The notes under the pieces were generated by a model. That model did no database searches. It was not told where the DNA came from and saw only the letters and a list, made by a program, of their open reading frames with translations. Positions 1 to 6,537 of a stretch of 16,131 bases of DNA are shown here, piece after piece (the stretch's first letter is position 1; the number at the start of each line of letters is the position of its first letter). The DNA lies in contig DDFE01000196.1 in the NCBI GenBank assembly GCA_002336985.1, positions 6,554 to 22,684 of the forward strand, written 5' to 3'. The stretch is from Sphingomonadales bacterium UBA1936. Lineage in GTDB: Bacteria > Pseudomonadota > Alphaproteobacteria > Sphingomonadales > Sphingomonadaceae. Position numbers and translations under genes: made by a program.

Positions 1-153
1 ATGCTCGGCGGAGCCGCGGTGTTCGCCTTCAGCCTTTATGTCATGGCACTCGGTGCGCCGCGCTGGTTCGGCGCGATCACGCCGCTCGGCGGTCTGGGAA
101 TGATTGGCGGGTGGCTCTGGCTTGCGATGACGGCGGGTAGACGCGCAGTCTAG
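1..153 (+). CDS. DUF423 family membrane protein, C-terminal fragment
   Basis: The reading frame is open from the first base and ends at TAG 151-153, so only the last 50 or so residues are present. The sequence is hydrophobic and ends in the pattern typical of DUF423 proteins: a Ser-Leu-Tyr segment (FSLYVMALG), then ITPLGG, then a closing hydrophobic stretch GMIGGWLWLAM and a short basic tail. DUF423 proteins are about 120-residue inner-membrane proteins of unknown function, so more than half of the gene lies upstream of the window. The ATG at base 1 is probably an internal methionine. The stop codon overlaps that of aroB on the other strand in the palindrome CTAG (150-153). There is no room for a terminator between the two genes. 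Confidence 0.8.
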   Translation: MLGGAAVFAFSLYVMALGAPRWFGAITPLGGLGMIGGWLWLAMTAGRRAV

Positions 154-1247
154 CTTGCGTCAGCGTCGAGGAATTCGGCGACCTCATCCAGCGAAACATC
201 TTTAGCCAAAAATGCTTTGCCGATGCCGCGTGAGAGCAGGAACGGGACGGTGCCGCCAGAACGCTTCTTGTCGTGCGCCATGTGCGCCGCAAGTGTGGCG
301 CCTGACGCATTGATAATTCCTCGCGCGCCGATCGGCAGACCGGCTGCCGCCAGATGCGCGTCGACACGTGCCGAGTCCTCCGTCGGACAGAGTCCTTTCG
401 CCACCGAATAGCGCATGGCGATGGCCATGCCCGCGGCAACGGCTTCGCCGTGGAGCAGGCGATCCGAAAAGCCCGTCTCGGCTTCCAGTGCGTGGCCGAA
501 GGTGTGGCCGAGGTTGAGCAGGGCACGCGTCCCCGTCATCTCGCGTTCGTCGGCGGATACGATGCGCGCCTTGGCGGCGACGCTGGTCGCAATGGCGTGG
601 ATCCGTGCCGCCTGATCTCCTGCGAGCAGTGCGGCGACATTCGCTTCGCACCAGTCGAAAAAGGCCGGATCGTCGATCAGGCCGTATTTGACGACCTCGG
701 CATAGCCTGCGCGCACTTCGCGGGCACCCAGCGTATCGAGCACGTGCGGGTCAATCACGACGAGGTCGGGCTGATGAAACGCACCGATCAGGTTCTTGCC
801 CGCGCCCGTGTTGATCGCGGTCTTGCCGCCGACCGACGAATCGACCTGTGCGAGGAGGGTGGTCGGCACCTGGACGAACCGGCATCCGCGCTTGACGATG
901 GCGGCCGCAAAGCCGGTCAGATCGCCAATCACACCGCCGCCCAGCGCCACGATCGCTTCGCCGCGCTCTATTTCCAGTTGAAGCAAGCGGTCGCACAACG
1001 CTTCCAGCTGTTGCCAGCTCTTACTGGGCTCTCCGGCGGGAATGACGATCCGCTCAACACGGACGGGCAGGGCTGCCTCGATTCTTGCGAGGTGCGGGTC
1101 GACCACATGTGCGTCGGCAACGACCACCAGGCGGCCGTTGCCCGCAAAGGGTGTCAGGATTTCGGCCGCACGCGAAAGCGCGCCGGCCTCGATCAGCACG
1201 TCATACGGATGGCCGGTTTCGACGCGGACGACGGTTCCGGCGGTCAT
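150..1247 (-). CDS. aroB: 3-dehydroquinate synthase
   Basis: Converts DAHP to 3-dehydroquinate, the second step of the shikimate pathway, in the cytoplasm with NAD and a divalent metal. The 365-residue length is normal for AroB. The NAD-binding signature GGGVIGDLTGF lies at about residues 103-113, followed by PTTLLAQVDSSVGGKT (128-143) and GKNLIGAFHQP (150-160). The expected metal ligands are visible as E184 (GYAEVVK), H248 (NLGHTFGH) and H266 (LHGEAV). The start ATG overlaps the aroK stop as ATGA (1244-1247), which suggests translational coupling behind aroK. No strong Shine-Dalgarno sequence is seen before it, in keeping with coupling. The gene ends against the DUF423 gene in a shared CTAG. 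Identification is secure. Confidence 0.97.
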   Translation of the reverse strand: MTAGTVVRVETGHPYDVLIEAGALSRAAEILTPFAGNGRLVVVADAHVVDPHLARIEAALPVRVERIVIPAGEPSKSWQQLEALCDRLLQLEIERGEAIVALGGGVIGDLTGFAAAIVKRGCRFVQVPTTLLAQVDSSVGGKTAINTGAGKNLIGAFHQPDLVVIDPHVLDTLGAREVRAGYAEVVKYGLIDDPAFFDWCEANVAALLAGDQAARIHAIATSVAAKARIVSADEREMTGTRALLNLGHTFGHALEAETGFSDRLLHGEAVAAGMAIAMRYSVAKGLCPTEDSARVDAHLAAAGLPIGARGIINASGATLAAHMAHDKKRSGGTVPFLLSRGIGKAFLAKDVSLDEVAEFLDADAS

Positions 1248-1771
1248 GCGGCAAGCTTTGTCAGAATGGCCTCGACAGTGACATCGTGCGGCGCGGGATG
1301 CGACAGCACGTGGATGGGGGCGAGCGCATAGACCGGATTGCGCACCGCGGCGAGTTCGCGAAGCACGGCGCGCGCATCCCGGTTCGCCAGCAAGGGCCGG
1401 TCGTTCCTGCGTCCGACGCGCTCGGCCAGCGTATCGATATCGGAATCGAGCCAGACGGCATTCGATTTTTCCAGGATGAGCGCTCGGGTTTCCTCGTTCA
1501 TGAATGCGCCGCCGCCGGTTGCGATCACGCCCAGGACATTGTCGACCAGCCGGGCGATTACGCGTCGTTCGCCATCGCGGAAGTGGGCCTCGCCGAATTT
1601 CGCGAAGATTTCGGAGACGCTCATGCCGGCGGCAGCCTCGATCTCATGATCGGCATCGACGAAGGGCAGATCGAGCCGTTTCGCGAGCCGGCGGCCGATC
1701 GTCGTCTTACCCACGCCCATCAATCCGATGAGCACAATCGGTCGGGTGATCTGTATCGGGGGCGAAACCAT
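1244..1771 (-). CDS. aroK: Shikimate kinase
   Basis: Phosphorylates shikimate to shikimate-3-phosphate with ATP. It has 175 residues, normal for the family. The Walker A loop GLMGVGKT is at residues 16-23, the DADHEIE segment at 39-45 supplies the shikimate/Mg acidic residues, FRDGE is at 64-68, the glycine-rich substrate loop GGG is at 86-88, and the lid arginine is in DRPLL near 124-128. It is the first gene of an aroK-aroB pair with a 4-base overlap. A sigma70-like promoter lies directly upstream (see 1781-1809), so close that the mRNA may have almost no 5' leader; there is also no Shine-Dalgarno sequence before the ATG. It is divergent from the small membrane-protein gene at 1846. Confidence 0.96.
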   Translation of the reverse strand: MVSPPIQITRPIVLIGLMGVGKTTIGRRLAKRLDLPFVDADHEIEAAAGMSVSEIFAKFGEAHFRDGERRVIARLVDNVLGVIATGGGAFMNEETRALILEKSNAVWLDSDIDTLAERVGRRNDRPLLANRDARAVLRELAAVRNPVYALAPIHVLSHPAPHDVTVEAILTKLAA

Positions 1772-1780
1772 GATCGCGGG

Positions 1781-1809
1781 GCTATACAGAGGCGTACCGT
1801 GTCGGGCAA
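1781..1809 (-). promoter_or_regulatory. Putative sigma70-type promoter of aroK-aroB
   Basis: Read on the minus strand there is TTGCCC (1804-1809), a 17-base spacer, then TATAGC (1781-1786). Each hexamer matches 4 of 6 consensus bases, and the spacer is the optimal length. Initiation 6-7 bases past the -10 box would fall near 1774-1775, only about 3-4 bases ahead of the aroK ATG at 1771. This is assigned by eye only. Confidence 0.45.
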
Positions 1810-1845
1810 AGAGCGCGGCACAGAGTTTGTTTGCGGTGTAAAAAC

Positions 1846-1983
1846 ATGCCTCGTTCGTTGCTTTTCCTGATCGTGCTGGTTGTCATCGTCGTGGGTGCGA
1901 TGTTCGCATTTTCGCGCGTCGATCCGTCCAAGGCGCCCCAGCGCGTCGAGAAAATCGTTCCGGAAAACGCCCTTGCGAAATAG
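1846..1983 (+). CDS. Small single-pass membrane protein, unknown function
   Basis: A 45-residue frame from ATG 1846 to TAG 1983. It begins with a basic residue (MPRSL) followed by one strongly hydrophobic segment, about residues 4-22 (LLFLIVLVVIVVGAMFAF), then a polar tail of about 22 residues with several charges and prolines. That layout fits an inner-membrane anchor or uncleaved signal with a short periplasmic tail. It is too small for usual gene-calling cutoffs. Its stop is followed after one base by the GTG start of the exported protein at 1985 (or overlaps it if TTG 1973 is used), and the following recombinase is 2 bases further on, so the three look co-transcribed. No clear ribosome binding site is visible. 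No function is recognised. Confidence 0.6.
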   Translation: MPRSLLFLIVLVVIVVGAMFAFSRVDPSKAPQRVEKIVPENALAK

Positions 1984-1984
1984 C

Positions 1985-3775
1985 GTGCGAAGCCTTGGTC
2001 CGGCCGTACTGATGGTCGCAGCCAGCGCGATCGCGCTGTGGCCCGCGCTCGCACAACGTTCTCCCGAATCGATTCTTCCGCCCGGATTTTCACAGCCAGA
2101 ACCTGCTGCACCCGCAGCGCCGGCCGCACCTAAAGCTGGCGAGCCAGCATCTGCGTCGCCTGCTCCAGTTCAACCTTCTGGCAATGTCGCAGCCGCTCCC
2201 ACCGATACGCTCGACGCGCTGGCCGACGGTGTGGTGGAGGACTCTTCCAACAACATGACGGCTGCAGTGGCGCCGGTCATCGACCTTCCGGCCCAGGCAC
2301 GCCGGTCCCTCGACCGCGTCGGCGTGATGAAGGTGGAAGACGGTGGCCTCGGCGAACAGGCGTTCGGTGCGACGGACGGACGCTATCTCTCGACGTTGAT
2401 GCAGCAGATCAAGGCGCCGGTTGCCTCACGCTGGGCATCCATCCTGCTGCGCCGTGCCTTGTTGTCGCAAAGCGCTTCACCGGCGTCGGTCGACGGCGCG
2501 GACTGGGTGGCGGAGCGGGCCTGGCTGCTGCTGCGGATGGGCGAAGCGGACATGGCGAGCGCGCTGGTCGCGCGCGTCGATTCGGATAATTTCACGTCCC
2601 GGCTCGACGCGATCGCGCTGCAGGCGGCGCTCGCAACCGGTGATCCGGCTTCGCTGTGCGGCATCGTCGGTCCGGCGGCAGGCCGCAGCAACGAACCGTC
2701 CTGGCCGCTTTCGCAGGCGATGTGTTCGGGACTGGCCGGTGAATCCGGTACTGCGAGCGCCCTTGTCGATCAGGTGCGCGACAGCGGAGCAGCGCAGGGT
2801 ATCGACGTGCTGCTCGCCGAAAAGGTGGTGGGTGCCGCGACCAACACCCGGCGTTCGGTGAGCATACAGTGGGACGGCGTCGATCAACTTACGGCGTGGC
2901 GCTTCGGCCTCGCCAATGCGACGGGTGTCGCCATTCCGCCCAAGCTGTTCGACACCAACGGACCGCAGTTTATCGCATGGCAAGCACGCTCGCCCCTGAT
3001 CTCGCCTGACCAGCGCCTCACGGCTGCCGAGATCGCGGCAACGCTTGGAGTGTTTTCCAGTGCGGCCTTCGTCGATTTCGTCGGCGGTGTGTGGGACGAG
3101 GCAGATTCGCCGGACCGCAGCGGATCGCTCGGCGAGCAGCTTCGCGCGGCTTATTCTGCCGACGGCGAGTCGGCGCGGCTCTCGGCGCTGCGCTCGATCT
3201 GGGGCGATACGGGCGCCTATGGCCGCGAGATCCTGACGGCACGGGCTGCTGCTGAATTTCCGGCTTCAAAGGATCTGTCGAGCAACGATACCGATCGCCT
3301 GATCGCGTCGATGCTGTCGGCGGGCCTCGATATCCAGGCGGCGCGCTGGGCGAATTCGGTTTCGTCCGGATCGCTCGGCTGGGCAATGCTGGCCGTGGGA
3401 GCGCCGCGGCCGATCGCCGGGATCGATGCTTCTGCTGTCAAATCGATTTCCGGCGGCGAAGACGACCGGCGGATCAAGTTCCTGCTTGCGGGTCTCGCGG
3501 GCCTTGGCCGCCTTGCGCCTGATCAGGCAAGCAGCCTGGCGCAGTCCTATGACGTGCCGCTTGCACGCGCCGACAGCTGGACTCGTGCGATCGACCGGGC
3601 AGCAACAGCTGGAGAGGCGGGGACTGTCGCCCTGCTGGCGGCGGCCGGGATGCAGACGCGCGAATGGCGTTACGTCCCGCCGGCGTATCTTTACCACATC
3701 GTCTCGGCGCTGCGCCGGGTGGGTCTTGAGCCAGAGGCCCGCATGATTGCCGCCGAGGCGCTGGCCCGGGCCTGA
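1985..3775 (+). CDS. Exported Ala/Pro-rich helical protein, unknown function
   Basis: About 596 residues. The chosen GTG start gives a good Sec signal peptide: basic n-region (MRSLG), hydrophobic core (about 6-18) and a cleavage-like ALA-Q near 21-24. TTG 1973 is an alternative four codons upstream; starts further upstream would bury the signal. After the signal comes a low-complexity Ala/Pro/Ser linker (about 36-73), then a long Ala/Leu-rich, apparently all-helical region with repeat-like helices (for example AERAWLLLRMGEADMASALV), resembling TPR/Sel1-type solenoids without a clean consensus. Two cysteines in the middle (SLCG and AMCSG) could form a disulfide in the periplasm. It lies 2 bases before the Xer recombinase and just after the small membrane protein. 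No enzymatic motif is seen. The role is unknown; envelope location is inferred. Confidence 0.8.
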   Translation: MRSLGPAVLMVAASAIALWPALAQRSPESILPPGFSQPEPAAPAAPAAPKAGEPASASPAPVQPSGNVAAAPTDTLDALADGVVEDSSNNMTAAVAPVIDLPAQARRSLDRVGVMKVEDGGLGEQAFGATDGRYLSTLMQQIKAPVASRWASILLRRALLSQSASPASVDGADWVAERAWLLLRMGEADMASALVARVDSDNFTSRLDAIALQAALATGDPASLCGIVGPAAGRSNEPSWPLSQAMCSGLAGESGTASALVDQVRDSGAAQGIDVLLAEKVVGAATNTRRSVSIQWDGVDQLTAWRFGLANATGVAIPPKLFDTNGPQFIAWQARSPLISPDQRLTAAEIAATLGVFSSAAFVDFVGGVWDEADSPDRSGSLGEQLRAAYSADGESARLSALRSIWGDTGAYGREILTARAAAEFPASKDLSSNDTDRLIASMLSAGLDIQAARWANSVSSGSLGWAMLAVGAPRPIAGIDASAVKSISGGEDDRRIKFLLAGLAGLGRLAPDQASSLAQSYDVPLARADSWTRAIDRAATAGEAGTVALLAAAGMQTREWRYVPPAYLYHIVSALRRVGLEPEARMIAAEALARA

Positions 3776-3777
3776 TC

Positions 3778-4689
3778 ATGGAGCCCGCAAGCGGCTCCGC
3801 AGGTGACGATGCGGCGATTGCCGCTTTCTTGTCAGCCTTGGCCGCAGAAGCGGGCGCAGCGCGTAACACGCTGATGGCTTACCGTTCGGATCTCGAGCTG
3901 GCCTCGTCGGTGCTGCGGGGAAAATTGGCCCAGGCGGATATGGCATCGCTCGGTCGATTGGGTGAGGAATGGCAATCGCTGTCCCGTTCGTCAGTTGCAA
4001 GAAAATCGGCCGCACTTCGCCGGTTTTTCGGGTTCCTGTTCGAAGAGGGGATGCGCCCTGACGACCCGTCTGCGGCCTTGCCTCGCCCGGGCGGAGGACA
4101 ACGCCTCCTGCCGCGCGTGCTGGACCATGATGCAATCGGGCGGTTGTTCGCGACGCTCGAGGCGCGGCTGGTCCGCAATGAGAATGCAGCGGAGGACGTG
4201 CGGTTGGCCGCCCTTGTCGAACTCCTTTACGGATCGGGCCTCCGCGCGACGGAACTGGTCTCGCTCACGGTCAACACGATCGCGCCGGATCGGCCTTATG
4301 CAATTCTGAAAGGAAAGGGCGGCCGCGAGCGCCTCGTGCCGCTGTCCGAGCGTGCGCGTGCGGCGGTTGCCTCATGGCGAAAGATCCGCGGCGATGCGCC
4401 GGGGTTCCTGTTTCCGTCCGGCGGAAAGCACCTGAGCCGTGTCAGGCTGTTCCAGCTGTTGCGCGGTTTGGCGGCCGAGGCAGGCGTCCCTCCCGAACGT
4501 GTCAGTCCGCACGTCCTGCGCCACGCATTCGCGACGCATTTACTGGAAGGGGGCGCGGATTTGCGCGCGCTACAGACGATGCTCGGCCATGCCGATATCG
4601 CCACGACCGAAATCTACACGCATGTCGAAACGGCGAAACTGGTAGAACTCGTGAAAACGCGGCACCCGATGGCGGATTCCGGCGAATAA
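3778..4689 (+). CDS. xerD: Tyrosine recombinase, XerD type
   Basis: A site-specific recombinase that, as XerC/XerD, resolves chromosome dimers at dif near the replication terminus. Its 303 residues match the family length. The N-terminal SAM-like core-binding domain covers about 10-105 and the catalytic domain about 115-300. All six catalytic residues are visible: R156 (GSGLRATEL), K180 (GKGGRER), H245 and R248 (PHVLRHAFATHLLEGG), H271 (MLGHADI) and the nucleophile Y280 (EIYTHV). XerD rather than XerC is favoured by my recollection that alphaproteobacterial xerD commonly neighbours aroK-aroB, but sequence inspection alone cannot fully separate them. It starts 2 bases after the exported-protein gene and is followed by a strong terminator. 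No mobile element surrounds it, so a phage integrase is unlikely. Confidence 0.85.
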   Translation: MEPASGSAGDDAAIAAFLSALAAEAGAARNTLMAYRSDLELASSVLRGKLAQADMASLGRLGEEWQSLSRSSVARKSAALRRFFGFLFEEGMRPDDPSAALPRPGGGQRLLPRVLDHDAIGRLFATLEARLVRNENAAEDVRLAALVELLYGSGLRATELVSLTVNTIAPDRPYAILKGKGGRERLVPLSERARAAVASWRKIRGDAPGFLFPSGGKHLSRVRLFQLLRGLAAEAGVPPERVSPHVLRHAFATHLLEGGADLRALQTMLGHADIATTEIYTHVETAKLVELVKTRHPMADSGE

Positions 4690-4713
4690 GAGACGGTCAT
4701 GGGAAATAAAAAA

Positions 4714-4741
4714 GGGGCGGGAAGACAAATCTTCCCGCCCC
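4714..4741. terminator. Bidirectional Rho-independent terminator after xerD
   Basis: A perfect 12-base-pair stem (arms 4714-4725 and 4730-4741) closes a CAAA loop. It is flanked by GATTTT on the plus side and by an A-run on the left that reads TTTTTTATTT on the minus strand. It can therefore stop both the xerD transcript and the converging pilin transcript; the minus-strand U-tract is the stronger one. Confidence 0.88.
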
Positions 4742-4761
4742 GATTTTAACCTTCATGAAAA

Positions 4762-4781
4762 GACCGGAGATAAATCCGGTC
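4762..4781 (-). terminator. Rho-independent terminator of the Flp pilin gene
   Basis: A 7-base-pair stem (4762-4768 with 4775-4781) and a 6-base loop lie 10 bases after the pilin stop. On the minus strand the stem is followed by TTTTC. It lies in tandem with the stronger hairpin at 4714-4741, so pilin transcripts meet two stops in a row. Confidence 0.65.
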
Positions 4782-4791
4782 AGATCATAAA

Positions 4792-4959
4792 TTAGCCCTT
4801 CGACATCGTGGTCGACGAGTTGTTGAAGGTCTTGCTGATCTGCGAACCCAGACCCGACATCGCGCCAACGGCGGCGACGGCGATCAGAGCGGCGATCAGG
4901 CCGTATTCAATTGCAGTCGCGCCCTTCTTGTCGGCGAACATCTTGCGAATCATCTTCAT
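4792..4959 (-). CDS. Flp family type IVb pilin (copy 1)
   Basis: A 55-residue prepilin of the Flp/Fap family, the fibre subunit of Tad tight-adherence pili. The leader is short and basic (MKMIRKMFADKKG) and is followed by the processing site G13|ATAIEYGLIAALIAVAAVGAM: prepilin peptidase would cut after G13, and the mature protein has the conserved Glu5 and Tyr6. The hydrophobic helix covers about 17-35; a short polar tail rich in Ser/Thr/Asn ends in KG. The start at 4959 is chosen because AGGAG lies 7 bases upstream; a longer frame exists but would bury the leader. It is followed by tandem terminators. A second pilin gene lies 116 bases upstream on the same strand. No Tad assembly genes are in the window. 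Confidence 0.93.
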   Translation of the reverse strand: MKMIRKMFADKKGATAIEYGLIAALIAVAAVGAMSGLGSQISKTFNNSSTTMSKG

Positions 4960-4994
4960 TACCGGTCTCCTGTTCAACGTCCACATACTACCCG

Positions 4995-5019
4995 ACTGAG
5001 CCACAATACCCGGCTCAGT
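4995..5019 (-). promoter_or_regulatory. 8-bp inverted repeat in the leader of pilin copy 1
   Basis: Perfect arms ACTGAGCC (4995-5002) and GGCTCAGT (5012-5019) flank a 9-base loop, 35 bases upstream of the pilin start. It has no T-run after it, so it is not an obvious terminator. It may be an operator for a dimeric regulator or an mRNA hairpin controlling stability. Function is unproven. Confidence 0.4.
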
Positions 5020-5075
5020 GGATTTGGGTTTATGGCGAGGAAGTTTCCAAAAACTTAACGTCAGCATAAATTTCG

Positions 5076-5246
5076 TCAGCTTTTCGAAACGACGGTGGAC
5101 ACGTTGTTCCACATGCCGATCGACGTATTTGCGAAGTTCTTGAGGCCCGCGAAGGCGCCCAGCACGACGAGTGCGGCGATCAGGCCGTATTCAATGGCAT
5201 TGCCGCCCCTGCTGTCCCGCAGGAGCATGATAAAGATGCGTTTCAT
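5076..5246 (-). CDS. Flp family type IVb pilin (copy 2)
   Basis: A 56-residue prepilin related to the downstream copy. The leader MKRIFIMLLRDSRGG precedes the processing site G15|NAIEYGLIAALVVLGAF with conserved mature Glu5 and Tyr6. The hydrophobic helix is about 19-34. The C-terminal part (FANTSIGMWNNVSTVV) differs from copy 1, so the two are diverged paralogues, not a recent duplication. The start at 5246 has GGGGA six bases upstream; a 66-residue frame starting upstream is less likely. The gap to copy 1 holds no strong terminator, so readthrough is possible, but that gap also contains an inverted repeat suggesting separate control of copy 1. The gene is divergent from the Nudix hydrolase gene. 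Confidence 0.88.
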   Translation of the reverse strand: MKRIFIMLLRDSRGGNAIEYGLIAALVVLGAFAGLKNFANTSIGMWNNVSTVVSKS

Positions 5247-5332
5247 CGACTGTCCCCGGTCGAGCCGCAGTCCCATTACGGCTTGTGGGGAATAGGGGTT
5301 TGCGCGTTAAGAAAGTCTTGATGCAGTCGGTA

Positions 5333-5758
5333 ATGACACAGAAACCATTGTTGCTCGTGGTCGCGGTCGCGCTGATCGACGGCGATGACCGCATACTCGT
5401 GCAGCAACGCCCGCCGGGTAAGTCCATGGCAGGCCTGTGGGAATTTCCCGGCGGCAAGGTCGAACCGGGCGAACGGCCTTCGGAAGCGCTGGCGCGAGAA
5501 ATTTTCGAGGAACTCGGTGTCCAGGTGTCGGAAAGCGACCTGTTGCCAGGTCCGTTCGTCACCGAGCCGTTGGAGGACAGGTCGCTACTGCTCCTGCTTT
5601 TCCTGTGTCGCGAATGGCAGGGGCTGCCGGTGGCGCATCACGCCACGCAGCTTTCGTGGCATTCCGTGTCCGAACTGGGTCAGCTGGCAATGCCGCCGGC
5701 CGACATTCCCTTGGTCGAAAACCTCAAGCGCTTTCTGCAGCCCAACCAGTTAATATGA
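5333..5758 (+). CDS. mutT: MutT-like Nudix hydrolase, (d)NTP pyrophosphatase
   Basis: Likely hydrolyses oxidised or non-canonical nucleoside triphosphates such as 8-oxo-dGTP, keeping them out of DNA. The Nudix box is complete at residues 41-63: G41, E47, then R55 E56 and E59 E60 L G62 V63. The preceding LWEFPGGK and QQRPPGKSMAGL are typical of the MutT branch. From ATG 5333 the protein has 141 residues, near the usual 130-140; ATG 5321 and GTG 5285 are in-frame alternatives, but family proteins usually begin just before the first strand (QKPLLLVVAVAL). The last 35 bases overlap the convergent methyltransferase gene. Other Nudix substrates cannot be excluded from sequence. Confidence 0.85.
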   Translation: MTQKPLLLVVAVALIDGDDRILVQQRPPGKSMAGLWEFPGGKVEPGERPSEALAREIFEELGVQVSESDLLPGPFVTEPLEDRSLLLLLFLCREWQGLPVAHHATQLSWHSVSELGQLAMPPADIPLVENLKRFLQPNQLI

Positions 5759-6494
5759 TCAGTGACACTGTTTCGACCGTACGTCCGTCGGGACCGGCCA
5801 TCGCCGCGAATGCCTGCCGCGCGGCATCGAGTTCCGCGCGTGTCAGTGCATAGCGTTTGGCAAGGACGTTCGTAGCGCCTGAGGCACGAAGATCGGCGAG
5901 CAAGCGATCCAGCGACCCGTAACTTAGCGTCTGCGTTTCGAGATCCGCGACAGGCAGAATAAAGCCCGTACGCGGCAAAAGGTCGCCAGCGGCGCGGACG
6001 TCGATCTCCGGATGGAAACGGGCGACGTACCGGTCCGATCGTCGTTGTGCGGCCGCCATTGCCATTCGGAGCGACGGCAGCGATGGCGCGCCGAACAGCG
6101 CGGCAAGAAACATCCCGCCGGGTTTCAACACGCGCCGCGCGGCAATCAGCGCACCCGGTAAGTCGTCGATCGTTTCGAACCCGGCCGCCGCTATGACGAG
6201 GTCGAATGTCTGATCGAGCGAGGAAAGCGCGTCCTCGTCGCAACGGATGGCATCGAAATGGACGCAATAATCGGTTTCGGTCACCACCATGCCCTGCGTG
6301 CGTAACACCTTCGCCAGTACACCGTGGCCGCTGTTGATGATCAGCGCCGTCCCAAATTCGCGCGAGACCATCGACAAGCGATCCAGCAGCACCTCGGCAA
6401 CGTGCGCTTCAACGTCGGTGAAGCCTGTTCGTGCCGTCCGGTCCCGCCGCGCGCGGCGCGCGGAACTGTCGAAAATTAAGGGAACCCCGGTCAT
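5724..6494 (-). CDS. Class I SAM-dependent methyltransferase, BioC/NDUFAF5-like
   Basis: A 256-residue protein. The N-terminal LIFDSSARRARRDRTA is the arginine-rich opening typical of the NDUFAF5/BioC group, and RVLKPGGMFLAALFG (121-135) is the classic strand 4-5 region of class I methyltransferases. Motif I is weak: instead of a DxGxGxG-type loop the sequence is IINSGHGVLA (52-61), while an acidic pair follows in strand 2 (TETDY, 73-77). It may modify a protein arginine or a small-molecule carboxyl group; the substrate is unknown, and bioC is not assigned because no biotin genes are nearby. The start at 6494 has AAGG six bases upstream. The start codon interlocks with an in-frame ATG of comF on the other strand (CATG), and the 3' end overlaps mutT by 35 bases. 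Confidence 0.8.
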   Translation of the reverse strand: MTGVPLIFDSSARRARRDRTARTGFTDVEAHVAEVLLDRLSMVSREFGTALIINSGHGVLAKVLRTQGMVVTETDYCVHFDAIRCDEDALSSLDQTFDLVIAAAGFETIDDLPGALIAARRVLKPGGMFLAALFGAPSLPSLRMAMAAAQRRSDRYVARFHPEIDVRAAGDLLPRTGFILPVADLETQTLSYGSLDRLLADLRASGATNVLAKRYALTRAELDAARQAFAAMAGPDGRTVETVSLIILTGWAAESA

Positions 6495-6537
6495 GGCGGG
6501 CCTTGTGCCGACCTGCAGGCGTGGCAACAAGGCTCTC

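Noticed and set aside
354..1331. A 325-residue open frame opposite aroB and the end of aroK
   Set aside because: It has no domain match and lies antisense to two unmistakable shikimate genes.
3778..4689. Tyrosine recombinase as a phage or island integrase, or as a sign of a nearby dif site
   Set aside because: The protein matches XerC/XerD along its length, the neighbours are core genes, and I found no dif-like 28-base site or attachment repeats in the window.
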